From assembly GCA_900543345.1 (NCBI GenBank), contig UQRJ01000164.1, positions 1 to 6,865 on the forward strand: a stretch of 6,865 nucleotides of DNA, written 5' to 3'. This stretch comes from an uncultured Sporolactobacillus sp. (lineage in GTDB: Bacteria > Bacillota > Bacilli > Bacillales > Sporolactobacillaceae). Every line of letters starts with the position of its first letter. The first letter of the stretch is position 1. A model generated the notes under the pieces. That model was not told the origin of the DNA. It did not search any database and was given only the letters and a program-made list of their open reading frames with translations. A program made the translations under genes and the position numbers. Positions 1 to 6,815 of the stretch are shown piece after piece.

Positions 1-48
1 CGAGATGTCTTAGGGTCTCGTGGGCTCGGAGATGTGTATAAGAGACAG
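1..48 (+). other. Untrimmed Nextera i7-side adapter (not genomic)
   Basis: Bases 1-6 (CGAGAT) match the end of the Illumina P7 oligo. Bases 7-14 (GTCTTAGG) sit where an 8-base i7 index belongs. Bases 15-29 (GTCTCGTGGGCTCGG) are the Nextera read-2 adapter, and 30-48 (AGATGTGTATAAGAGACAG) are the Tn5 mosaic end. None of this is biological. It reads as the peptide MCIRDR in the frame of the following gene, a familiar contaminant of predicted proteins, so any N-terminus called from base 20 is false. Confidence 0.98.
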
Positions 49-1093
49 AGCATATATTGATTATGCGTTTTGGGGCGGCATGATTAACGATAATCTTGAT
101 AAAATAACTGAATTGAACGATTGCGGTGTTGTCGCTTTTAAAACATTCATTGCCCCTGTCTCCAGTGATTATACGTCACTGGATTATGGGCGAATCAGAC
201 GGGGATTATCGATCATCAAGACATTTGACGGCCTCGCCGGTTTTCACTGTGAAGATTATGGGATTATTTCTTATTATACCGATCTTGCTGAGCAAACGGG
301 ACATCTTTCGCGTGCCGATTATCTGGCGGCGCGTCCGGTGGTCGCCGAACTCATTGCCGTGAATACGATTATCGAGTTATCGCGCGAGAGCGGCACAAGG
401 GTACATATTTGTCACGTCTCGCATCCGGCCGTCGCGGAAACGATTAAAAGGGCAAAGGAACAGGGCGTACGCGTTACGGCGGAGACCTGCCCCCACTATC
501 TCGTGTTCAATGAAAATGATTTTCTGCAAAAAGGGATGTTTTATAAATGTGCACCGCCGCTTCGATCCCAAAAAGCCAGTCAAAAATTGTGGGATTATGT
601 CAAAGACGGCACACTTGATCTGATCGTGAGCGATCATTCCCCCTGTGCAGATGAGGAGAAATCGGAAGCGGATGGAGCGTTTAAACCGTGGGGCGGAATT
701 AGCGGCGTACAGACCGGCTTTCAGGTCATGTTTCATGAAATTGTCTCTAAAAGGCATTGGCCGGCGACGTTGATAGCGAGAGTCATGGCGGCCAATGCTG
801 CGAAGATTTTCGGCATGTCCGGTAAAAAAGGCGAGTTAGTCCCGGGATTTGATGCGGATTTTGTCCTGGTCGATCCAGAAAAGGAATGGGAAATCACTTC
901 CGAAGGCTTAAAATATCTCAATAAAAGTTCGGCATTTGTCGGCTACAAGGGGAAAGGATTACCGATCTGCACCATTTTACGCGGTCACATCATTGCGAAA
1001 AATGGCGAAATCATCGGGAAAGCAGGGACGGGAAAATTGCTTAAGAGAGAAAACCATTCTTCGCCGGCAGATGGGCGGCCGCTTTGCACATGA
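49..1093 (+). CDS. allB: Allantoinase, 5'-truncated (first copy)
   Basis: About 347 C-terminal residues of an allantoinase of the cyclic amidohydrolase superfamily. This cytoplasmic enzyme hydrolyses allantoin to allantoate. The first whole genuine codon is at 50. Visible metal-site residues are the lysine of AFKTF (140-142, normally carboxylated and bridging two metals), the histidine of FHCED (245-247), the histidine of HICHVSH (413-415) and the aspartate of SDHSPC (632-634). KCAPPLR and WGGISGVQ are typical of AllB. E. coli AllB has about 453 residues, so roughly 105 are missing, including the HxH metal motif; the loss comes from where the DNA fragment ends, not from mutation. The frame is otherwise open to a TGA at 1091-1093. 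The C-terminus runs about 20 residues past the usual family end. Sampled stretches look less GC-rich (often 40-47%) than the downstream operon. A hydantoinase is a less likely alternative, because neighbouring allC and pucG favour allantoinase. Confidence 0.9.
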
Positions 1094-1283
1094 ATGTCAT
1101 CATTTAAGGGGAAGTGACGGACTTTTTCATGCAGCATTGTGAACATTAACTAATGTCGGTCGGAAAAGTTAGCTTATTTGCCGATGGTATCGCCGGTGGG
1201 ATTTGCTAGAATGATTACATTCCGGCCGCAGCTTACGGAGTTACCCGACGTGCAGAGAAGAGGAGGAATGAATGGCGGCTTAA
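1094..1283. other. Intergenic stretch between allB copy 1 and tnpB remnant
   Basis: No open frame of any weight. The stretch holds a short inverted repeat (1143-1156) and an AGGAGG at 1261-1266 followed by ATG at 1268 and 1272, but both of those frames stop within a few codons. No convincing terminator follows allB: a 4-bp GTCA/TGAC pairing before a run of five T is too weak. If the insertion sequence had a left end and an N-terminal tnpB portion, they would lie here, but about 500 bases of a normal tnpB 5' part are not recognisable. Confidence 0.6.
1143..1156. repeat. Short inverted repeat ACATTA-AC-TAATGT
   Basis: Two perfectly complementary 6-base arms separated by two bases, about 50 bases after the allB stop. 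The shape suits a dimeric regulator's operator or a piece of an insertion-sequence end. The spacer is too short for a normal RNA hairpin, and a 6-base palindrome can occur by chance. Confidence 0.3.
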
Positions 1284-2002
1284 AACATTGACAGGTATCT
1301 ATAAATGTATGTCTTTAAGTACGGGCGAAGTGAAGCCGACTATCAATCAATTGTTCAAAATCAAAAGGCTTTATAAACGGTTAAAGCGCCAACAATGAAA
1401 GTGATCGCGGAAATACGAATCGTTTAAAATAAGAAAACCCAACTTGAAAAGAGGCGAAACTGCGACTGAAAGGAACCTAGATAAGCAGAAGTTAAAAGTG
1501 CAGAGGCTTTTATCTTCATCTCGCCAATATCTTAAAGGATCGCAATAAGAAGTTTGTATATGAGTTGGTGAAAACCAAACCGGCTTATATTGCGATTGAA
1601 AATTTGGATGATTAACGGAATGATGAAGAATTGGCAGTTGTCGCGATCTATTAGGTAACAAGGGTTTTATGATTTTAGAGTCAGATTGACGAATAAATGT
1701 CGCGAATACGGCATCCCACTGCACGTTGTCGATCGGTTTGAGCTGACATCGAAGCGATGCCATTGTTGCGGATTTAAAAAAGTCAATCGCGAACTCTTGG
1801 ACAGAGAGTAGACCTGCTCTCATTGTGAACCCTCATTGACCGCGATCATAACGCTGCACTCACTATTCGCGATACCCGAAATGATAAATTGGTGTCGTGA
1901 ACCACATGTACCGTGGGCTTACACGGGAATTGACGACTGCGGACTGTGATTGACCCCTCTAGTAGCGAGCCATTGGTGGGGGAGAGCAGGATGAAGCAGT
2001 AA
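1284..2002 (+). pseudogene. Decayed IS200/IS605-family tnpB (RNA-guided nuclease/OrfB) remnant
   Basis: TnpB homology is readable across three frames. Frame 3 gives N-I-D (RuvC-I aspartate, 1290-1292). Frame 1, from 1294, gives GIYKCMSLSTGEV and a basic stretch (LKRQQ...SRKYESFKIRK). Frame 2, from about 1505, gives LHLANILKDRNKKF and YIAIENLD (RuvC-II glutamate, 1598-1600). Frame 3, from 1611, gives INGMMKNWQLSRSI, then QGFYDFRVRL, and the zinc-ribbon pairs CHCC and CSHC. Frame 2, from 1829, gives TLIDRDHNAALTIRDT (RuvC-III) and a tail ending at TAA 2000-2002. There are at least four frameshifts (near 1293, 1505, 1610 and 1827) and in-frame stops at 1396, 1402, 1656, 1809, 1898 and 1931. The N-terminal third is missing and no tnpA (Y1 transposase) is present. 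Sampled lines are near 38% GC, well below the flanking genes. It cannot make a working nuclease. It lies between two ureide-catabolism genes. Confidence 0.88.
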
Positions 2003-2010
2003 TATTCTAG
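1900..2010 (+). other. Possible insertion-sequence right end / omega-RNA remnant
   Basis: In IS200/IS605 elements the guide RNA (omega RNA) comes from the 3' end of tnpB and the right end of the element, and the guide lies just outside that end. The equivalent zone here is the tnpB tail and the bases up to the allC start at 2028. I cannot define the element boundary or a conserved fold by eye, so this is assigned from position alone. Confidence 0.25.
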
Positions 2011-2027
2011 GGCATATAGGTTGATAT

Positions 2028-3326
2028 ATGTTTTCAGTAGCAGACGTGATGATCAATCAGGTTCCGGCAACGTTAAAAGATGAATTGCGCGGTCTGATCG
2101 AGTGGTTAGCTAATTTCGGAAAAACGGAAAACGGCGGAGTGACGCGCCTGCTCTACGATGCGAATTGGCGGCGTGCGCAGCAGGCAATCAAAGAAAAGAT
2201 GACCGCCGGCGGTTTGACGGCTTACTTCGACGATGTCGGCAATCTGTTCGGACGGATCGACGGTCGCTCAGGTGACAGGCAGGTGATTTTAACCGGATCG
2301 CATGTCGACACCGTCGCGGGCGGCGGAAAATATGACGGCGCGTATGGAATTCTCGCTGCGCTAATTGCTGCCGGCCACCTGCTGCGCCGCTTCGGTGCGC
2401 CGCAACGCACGATCGAGGTGGTTTCGCTCTGCGAAGAAGAGGGCAGTCGTTTTCCGCTTTCTTTCTGGGGTTCCGGCAACATCACCGGGAAGTATCGCAT
2501 CAAGGAAGCCGAGCGGCTAATCGACACTGCCGGGGTGTCGATGAAACAAGCGATGAACGAAGCGGGATTCGGCCGGGGACACTATCCGCAACCTTTTCGA
2601 ACAGACATTGCTTGCTTCCTGGAGACGCATATCGAGCAGGGACGGACATTGGAATTGGAACAGAAAACATGGGCACCGGTCAGCCATATCGTCGGGCAGC
2701 GGCGCTATACCATTTCATTAATCGGCGAAAGCAATCATGCCGGCACGACGCCGATGGCCGGGCGCAAAGACGCGATCTATACTGCCGCATTAATGATTAA
2801 CGATGCGGTCGGGGCGGCGGCGCAGGCACAAAACGGCCTAGTGGCGACGGTGGGGCGCATTATTGCCGCTCCGAATATGCCGAATGTAATTTCCGGGAAC
2901 TGCCGGTTTACCCTGGATATCCGCCATCATGAACAAGCCGTTCTCAACCGTTTCAGTGCAAAAATTAAAAACGATTTTACGCGGATTGCCCGCAGTAAGG
3001 GCGTGCGTCTGCAGATCGAAAAATGGATGGATGTCCCACCGGTGAAGTTGGACGAGAAACTGACGGCGATGAATCTGAAGCAGGCGAAGCAGGCGGGCAT
3101 CGCTTACCGACGGATGATCAGCGGAGCCGGTCACGATGCACAGATCTTTGCGCCATTTTGCCCGACCGCATTAATGTTCGTTCCCAGCCATTTGGGCGTC
3201 AGCCACGCACCGGATGAGTTCACGAGCCCGGACGATTTAGCCGTCGGCGTACGCATGCTGATGAAGGTGCTCTATCGGCTGGCCTATGTCCCGGAAGAAA
3301 AAGTCGAAGAGAAGGCGATTCACTGA
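2028..3326 (+). CDS. allC: Allantoate amidohydrolase (M20/M28-type metallohydrolase)
   Basis: 432 residues, close to E. coli AllC (411) and B. subtilis PucF (412). It converts allantoate to (S)-ureidoglycine, CO2 and ammonia in the cytoplasm, using two metal ions. Visible metal ligands are H92 (GSHVDT), D103 (KYDGAYG), the glutamates of CEEEGSRF (136-138, one of which is the catalytic base), H201 (ETHIEQG) and H393 (SHAPDE). Spacing matches AllC. Likely substrate residues are Q204, H237 (NHAGTTP), N286 (PNVISG) and R299 (DIRH). The opening IEWLANFGK and GGVTRLLY is typical of the allantoate/N-carbamoyl amino acid hydrolase family. The ATG at 2028 has only a weak ribosome site (ATAGG, 2016-2020), and an in-frame ATG at 2049 would also keep the whole domain. 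N-carbamoyl-L-amino acid hydrolase is the main alternative, but the genes on both sides favour AllC. It begins 25 bases after the tnpB remnant and overlaps pucG by one base. Confidence 0.93.
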   Translation: MFSVADVMINQVPATLKDELRGLIEWLANFGKTENGGVTRLLYDANWRRAQQAIKEKMTAGGLTAYFDDVGNLFGRIDGRSGDRQVILTGSHVDTVAGGGKYDGAYGILAALIAAGHLLRRFGAPQRTIEVVSLCEEEGSRFPLSFWGSGNITGKYRIKEAERLIDTAGVSMKQAMNEAGFGRGHYPQPFRTDIACFLETHIEQGRTLELEQKTWAPVSHIVGQRRYTISLIGESNHAGTTPMAGRKDAIYTAALMINDAVGAAAQAQNGLVATVGRIIAAPNMPNVISGNCRFTLDIRHHEQAVLNRFSAKIKNDFTRIARSKGVRLQIEKWMDVPPVKLDEKLTAMNLKQAKQAGIAYRRMISGAGHDAQIFAPFCPTALMFVPSHLGVSHAPDEFTSPDDLAVGVRMLMKVLYRLAYVPEEKVEEKAIH

Positions 3327-3328
3327 TG
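3306..3328 (+). promoter_or_regulatory. pucG ribosome binding site and stop-start overlap
   Basis: A purine-rich GAAGAGAAGG (3306-3315) lies 10 bases before the ATG at 3326, inside the end of allC. The allC stop and pucG start share one base (TGATG, 3324-3328). This is the classic layout for translational coupling, fixes the pucG start and supports co-expression of the two enzymes. Confidence 0.75.
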
Positions 3329-4579
3329 GAAAAAGTAGTTGCTTCGTATCCATTGTCCGTCCCGCCGCGCATCATCATGTCGCCCGGCCCGGTGGAAGTC
3401 GACCCGCGCGTGCTGCGCGCGATGTCACTGCCGATGCTCGGCCAGTTCGATCCGGCGTTTACAGCAATTATGAATGAAGTCATGGCGATGCTGCGGCAGG
3501 TTTTTCAGACAAAAAATCAGTGGGCATATGCAATCGACGGCACGTCTCGGGCCGGAACGGAAGCATTGCTGGCAGCTTTGATCGAGCCCGGCGATAAAAT
3601 GCTCGTGCCAATCTTCGGGCGCTTCGGCGATCTGTTTGTGGAAATCGGCGAGCGCTACGGCGCCGATATTCATACGATGACTTGCCCATGGGGAACGGTT
3701 TTCGACCAGGACGACGTCATTGCCGAAATTAAACAAATCCGGCCGAAAATTGTGACGCTTGTTCATGGCGAAACATCGACGGGACGGATGCAGCCGCTTG
3801 AGAGAATCGGCCGCGCCTGCCGTGAAATGGGCGTGCTGCTGATCGTCGATGCCGTCGCCACGTTCGGCGGCGTCGATATTCGCACCGACGACTGGCATAT
3901 CGACGCCTTAATCGGCGGCGCTCAGAAATGTCTGTCCATTCCCTCCGGCATTGTGCCGATAACGTACAATTCACGAGTGGAAAAAGAGATATCGAAAAGG
4001 AAAAGAGTGGAACGCGGCATCGCTAATGAGCGGGACCGTCGCGCAGCGGCCGGCCGCATCCCGATCCGCAGCAACTATCTCGATCTCGGGCAGCTGCAGG
4101 ACTATTGGAGTAAGCGGCGGTTGAACCATCATACGGAAGCGACGGCCATGGAGTATGCGCTGCACGAAGGCCTGCGTCTCGTCCTTGAGGAAGGGTTGCC
4201 GCATCGTTTTGCGCGCCATCGATTGAACCAACAGGCACTTACAGCCGGTGTGGAGGCGATGGGGCTGGAACTATTCGGCGATCCGTCCTACCGGATGCCG
4301 ACCGTCACTTGTGTCCGCGTGCCCGGCGGCGTCGATGCCGATGAAGTGCGCAGCCTTCTCCTTCATCATTTCGGCATTGAAATCGCCGGCTCGTTCGGCA
4401 TGCTGCAAGGAAAAATCTGGCGGATCGGCACGATGGGCTATAGCTGTCGCCCGGATCGTGTGCTGGCCGTATTAGCCGGCCTGGAGGCGTCGCTGATTCG
4501 CTGCGGCGCAGCAGTTCGGCGAAGCGCGGCACTTCAGGCGGCGATGGACGTATACGATCAAAACCGGATCCGGCAATAA
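3326..4579 (+). CDS. pucG: (S)-ureidoglycine-glyoxylate aminotransferase
   Basis: 417 residues, almost the same length as B. subtilis PucG (416). It is a class-V (fold type I) PLP aminotransferase that moves the amino group of ureidoglycine, the AllC product, to glyoxylate, giving glycine and oxalurate. The opening MSPGPVEVDPRVL and LGQFDPAF is family-typical. The PLP-contacting aspartate is D175 (IVDAVATFGG), the Schiff-base lysine is K201 (GGAQKCLSIPSG), and R366 (WRIGTMG) is placed to hold the substrate carboxylate. From memory, PucG uses Q37 and N264 to recognise the ureido group and K198 for PLP. Here Q40, N267 and K201 stand at the same constant offset of three, which argues for true PucG and against serine- or alanine-glyoxylate aminotransferase, its closest relatives. 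It overlaps allC by one base and is followed 38 bases later by the second allantoinase. Confidence 0.93.
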   Translation: MEKVVASYPLSVPPRIIMSPGPVEVDPRVLRAMSLPMLGQFDPAFTAIMNEVMAMLRQVFQTKNQWAYAIDGTSRAGTEALLAALIEPGDKMLVPIFGRFGDLFVEIGERYGADIHTMTCPWGTVFDQDDVIAEIKQIRPKIVTLVHGETSTGRMQPLERIGRACREMGVLLIVDAVATFGGVDIRTDDWHIDALIGGAQKCLSIPSGIVPITYNSRVEKEISKRKRVERGIANERDRRAAAGRIPIRSNYLDLGQLQDYWSKRRLNHHTEATAMEYALHEGLRLVLEEGLPHRFARHRLNQQALTAGVEAMGLELFGDPSYRMPTVTCVRVPGGVDADEVRSLLLHHFGIEIAGSFGMLQGKIWRIGTMGYSCRPDRVLAVLAGLEASLIRCGAAVRRSAALQAAMDVYDQNRIRQ

Positions 4580-4602
4580 CAACTTCTTTAAAATAAGACA
4601 AG

Positions 4603-4620
4603 AAAAGGGGGATGATGATG
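4603..4620 (+). promoter_or_regulatory. Ribosome binding site before three tandem ATG codons
   Basis: AAAAGGGGG (4603-4611) is directly followed by ATGATGATG (4612, 4615, 4618). Only the third ATG has a workable spacing of 6 bases from the G run; the first has none. The third is therefore the likely start, giving the family-like N-terminus MSFELLIRNG and not MMMSFEL. Confidence 0.7.
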
Positions 4621-5991
4621 TCTTTTGAGCTATTGATCAGGAACGGTACCGTTGTACTGCCTGACGAAATTGTCAAAACGGATATCGGCATTTATAAGGG
4701 AAAGATCGTTGCGATCGGCAATCTGGCGTCTGAGAATGCGGCGAAAACAATCGCTGCGGAAGGCAGGACAATTTTCCCCGGCATGATCGACGTCCACGTC
4801 CATTTCGACGAACCGGGACGGACCGAGTGGGAGGGCTTTGACACGGGGTCTTCGATGCTGGCGGCCGGCGGCTGCACCGCCTATTTCGATATGCCGCTGA
4901 ACGGCATTCCCCCAACCGTGACGCGCAAGGCGCTGGTTGAAAAAGTGAAAATCGGCGAAACCGAATCGCATCTTGACTTCGGTTTATGGGGCGGGCTGGT
5001 CCCCGGTAATCTTGATGACCTGGAAGAATTGAAAAAGAGCGGCGTTATCGGTTTTAAGGCCTTTCTTTCGCCGTCGGGAAATCCGGAATTCGCAGCAGTC
5101 GACGATCTGTCTCTGCTTGCCGGCATGCGAAAAATCGCCGCACTCGATGGTATTCTCGCGCTGCATGCCGAGAGTGGGCCGATGGTTACTTTTCTGCAGC
5201 GGGAAAAGGAGCGTCAAGGGCAAACAGGATACGATGATTATGCCGCCTCGCGCCCGCCGCTGGCCGAAGTGGAAGCTGTTTCGCGGGCGCTGCTGTATGC
5301 CCGGCTAACCGGCTGTCGGCTGCATTTTGTCCATATCAGCACCGCACCCGCCGTTGATCGGATCCGCCGGGCCAAACGCAGCGGTCAAGATGTGACCCTC
5401 GAAACTTGCGCTCATTACTTACTTTATAATCACGCCGATTTCCGTCGCTTGGGCGCGGTCGGGAAATGTGCGCCGCCGCTGCGTTCGGAAAAGGAGCGCT
5501 GCGAATTAGTCGACCGGCTGATCCGCGGCGACATCGATATGGTGACTTCCGATCACTCGCCGTGCACATGGAAGGATAAGCAGGCAGGTACGATTTTTGC
5601 AGCTTGGGGCGGCATCAGCGGCGGCCAGTTTACCTTGCAGAGTGTTGTCGAGATTGCGCTGCGGCATCACCTGTCGCTGACCCGGGTTGCCGAACTAACG
5701 GCCGCTCGGCCCGCAGAACGCTTTGGGCTGGCACCGACCAAAGGGGCTATTCGCCAAGGCGCGGACGCTGACTTGGCGATTCTCGACTTGCAGAAGCCGG
5801 AAAGAGTCACTCAGGAACATCTGTTCCAGAAAAATAAATTCAGCTTATATGTCGGTCACATTTTCCCGGCCAGCGTCATCGCTACGATCAATCGCGGCGC
5901 GGTCGTCTATGCAGACGGACGCATCGAAACGGCGGTACGCGGGCGCCGGCTTATCCCGCACACGGCGAAGTCTCTGTCTGTGAAAAAGTAA
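4618..5991 (+). CDS. allB: Allantoinase (second, divergent copy)
   Basis: 457 residues from the ATG at 4618 (459 from 4612), matching E. coli AllB (453). It is a complete cyclic amidohydrolase with a beta-sandwich N-terminus (LLIRNGTVVLPDE), a TIM barrel and a C-terminal return to the sandwich (GADADLAILD). All metal ligands are present: H60 and H62 (DVHVHFDEPG), carboxylated K147 (GFKAF), H183 (LHAES), H239 (FVHIS) and D312 (SDHSPC). These lie within a few residues of their E. coli AllB positions. Expected activity is allantoin to allantoate, feeding allC and pucG just upstream. It differs clearly from the first copy: FKAF for FKTF, LHAES for FHCED, HFVHIS for HICHVSH, GISGGQ for GISGVQ. Different stereospecificity or a related hydantoin or dihydropyrimidine substrate is possible. 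It is last in its operon, 38 bases after pucG, and ends 159 bases from a convergent gene. Confidence 0.9.
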   Translation: MSFELLIRNGTVVLPDEIVKTDIGIYKGKIVAIGNLASENAAKTIAAEGRTIFPGMIDVHVHFDEPGRTEWEGFDTGSSMLAAGGCTAYFDMPLNGIPPTVTRKALVEKVKIGETESHLDFGLWGGLVPGNLDDLEELKKSGVIGFKAFLSPSGNPEFAAVDDLSLLAGMRKIAALDGILALHAESGPMVTFLQREKERQGQTGYDDYAASRPPLAEVEAVSRALLYARLTGCRLHFVHISTAPAVDRIRRAKRSGQDVTLETCAHYLLYNHADFRRLGAVGKCAPPLRSEKERCELVDRLIRGDIDMVTSDHSPCTWKDKQAGTIFAAWGGISGGQFTLQSVVEIALRHHLSLTRVAELTAARPAERFGLAPTKGAIRQGADADLAILDLQKPERVTQEHLFQKNKFSLYVGHIFPASVIATINRGAVVYADGRIETAVRGRRLIPHTAKSLSVKK

Positions 5992-6150
5992 CAAGGCGGT
6001 AATGGGCTGTACTTCCCGTTCCCTTTGCGGCCGAAATTTAGCATTTATTGTTATTTTATTCCATAGAGATAGCCTCATTGGCCGATCTTGACGGATTCCG
6101 ACAATTTTCCCGGCCGGCGGCGGAGACTTTACCTTTCCGTGTGCGCCGTC
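5992..6150. other. Convergent intergenic region
   Basis: Lies between the ends of allB copy 2 (+) and the LCP gene (-). It contains an AT-rich run (about 6034-6062) and short GC-rich stretches, but no clear coding frame. An imperfect pairing AATGGG/CCCGTT (6001-6020) has no T run after it. The only terminator candidate is listed separately. Confidence 0.6.
6088..6108 (+). terminator. Weak candidate terminator for the allC-pucG-allB operon
   Basis: TTG-A-CGG pairs with CCG-A-CAA around a three-base loop (ATT), with one A-A mismatch, and is followed by four T (6105-6108). Outer GGCCG (6080-6084) and CGGCC (6111-6115) could extend the pairing. It sits 97 bases after the allB stop. The stem is short and interrupted, so this is only the best of poor candidates. 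Confidence 0.3.
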
Positions 6151-6815
6151 TCAGTCACTGAAATATTTTTCGATCACCACGTTCAGTTCCTCTTTAGGCA
6201 GAATCAACTGATCATTGTAACTTTTCAACACGTCGTCGTACATCCGCGCGTTTGTCCCTTTAACCTGGCGATATTTGATTTGCTTCTCCGGATGGAAATT
6301 GCCTTTTGCGCCGAGTGCGGCGCTGAGCATGTCTTCCGAGCTCATGTTGGTGGCCGTCAGAAATTGCGGCAGTGCCCGCGACAGCGCCGGCAGTTTGGTA
6401 ATATTGGCCGGCTGCATCACCTTCTTGGCGATAGCCATCAGCGCGGCCTCCTGAAGCTGCTGGCGGCCGTAATCGGTACCGGGGAGCGAATAGCGTTCGT
6501 GGACAACTTCCGTTGCCGTTTTGCCGTCGAAGTGATGCGTGCCCACTTCATAGACTTTTCCGGAGAACGATTTATCCCACGGATGGGTCAAGCGGACGCG
6601 AAATGGCAGTTTCATATCAATGCCGCCGATGGAGTCGACCATATCCTTGAGGCCCCAGTAATTCGTTTCGGCATAATAATTGATCGGCACGCCGGTTAGT
6701 CGCGAGACGGCCTGTACCGCGTCGATAATTCCTTGTTTGGTGCCGTTTTTAAGCTGAGAAACATATTGAACACTGGTCAGTTTCGTATATACGCCGCCGC
6801 CGATATTGACCCGTG
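6151..6815 (-). CDS. LytR-CpsA-Psr (LCP) family protein, 5'-truncated
   Basis: About 221 C-terminal residues remain; the 5' end is lost at the adapter. The frame stays open past the GTG at 6690 up to base 6815, so that GTG is internal. The first residues RVNI fit the end of the family's PRDTRV motif. GGGVYTKLTSV, then AVSRLTGVPINYYAETNYWG and LKDMVDSIGGIDMKLP, follow in LCP order. The acidic/arginine motif is TDYGRQQ (about 6457-6477), contracted compared with the usual D-x-G-R-x-x-RQQ. LCP proteins are membrane-anchored enzymes facing outward that attach polyprenyl-linked glycopolymers, such as teichoic acids or capsule, to peptidoglycan. The signal/anchor segment must lie upstream, outside the fragment. 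It is convergent with the ureide operon and shows no functional link to it. The older label 'transcriptional regulator' for this family is misleading. Confidence 0.85.

Noticed and set aside
20..49. GTG at 20 as the start of the first allantoinase
   Set aside because: The ten codons from 20 to 49 are adapter apart from base 49; the genuine start lies beyond the fragment.
1096..1127. Terminator after the first allB
   Set aside because: GTCA/TGAC gives only a 4-bp stem with a long loop, and the T run is separated from it by several bases.
1261..1274. AGGAGG followed by ATG as a functional gene start
   Set aside because: Both nearby ATG frames (1268, 1272) meet a stop within eight codons. At most it is a relic or chance match.
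1371..1823. 150-residue open frame on the minus strand
   Set aside because: It is antisense to the tnpB remnant, with no family resemblance and a low-complexity, shadow-like composition.
1950..1978. TTGACC as a -35 box for the allC operon
   Set aside because: No acceptable -10 sequence lies 16-18 bases downstream.
3425..5569. Many minus-strand open frames of 60-157 residues across pucG and the second allB
   Set aside because: All are shadows in GC-rich coding DNA; the plus-strand proteins explain the region fully.
6088..6699. 203-residue open frame on the plus strand
   Set aside because: It runs antisense to the clearly recognisable LCP gene and has no motif of its own.
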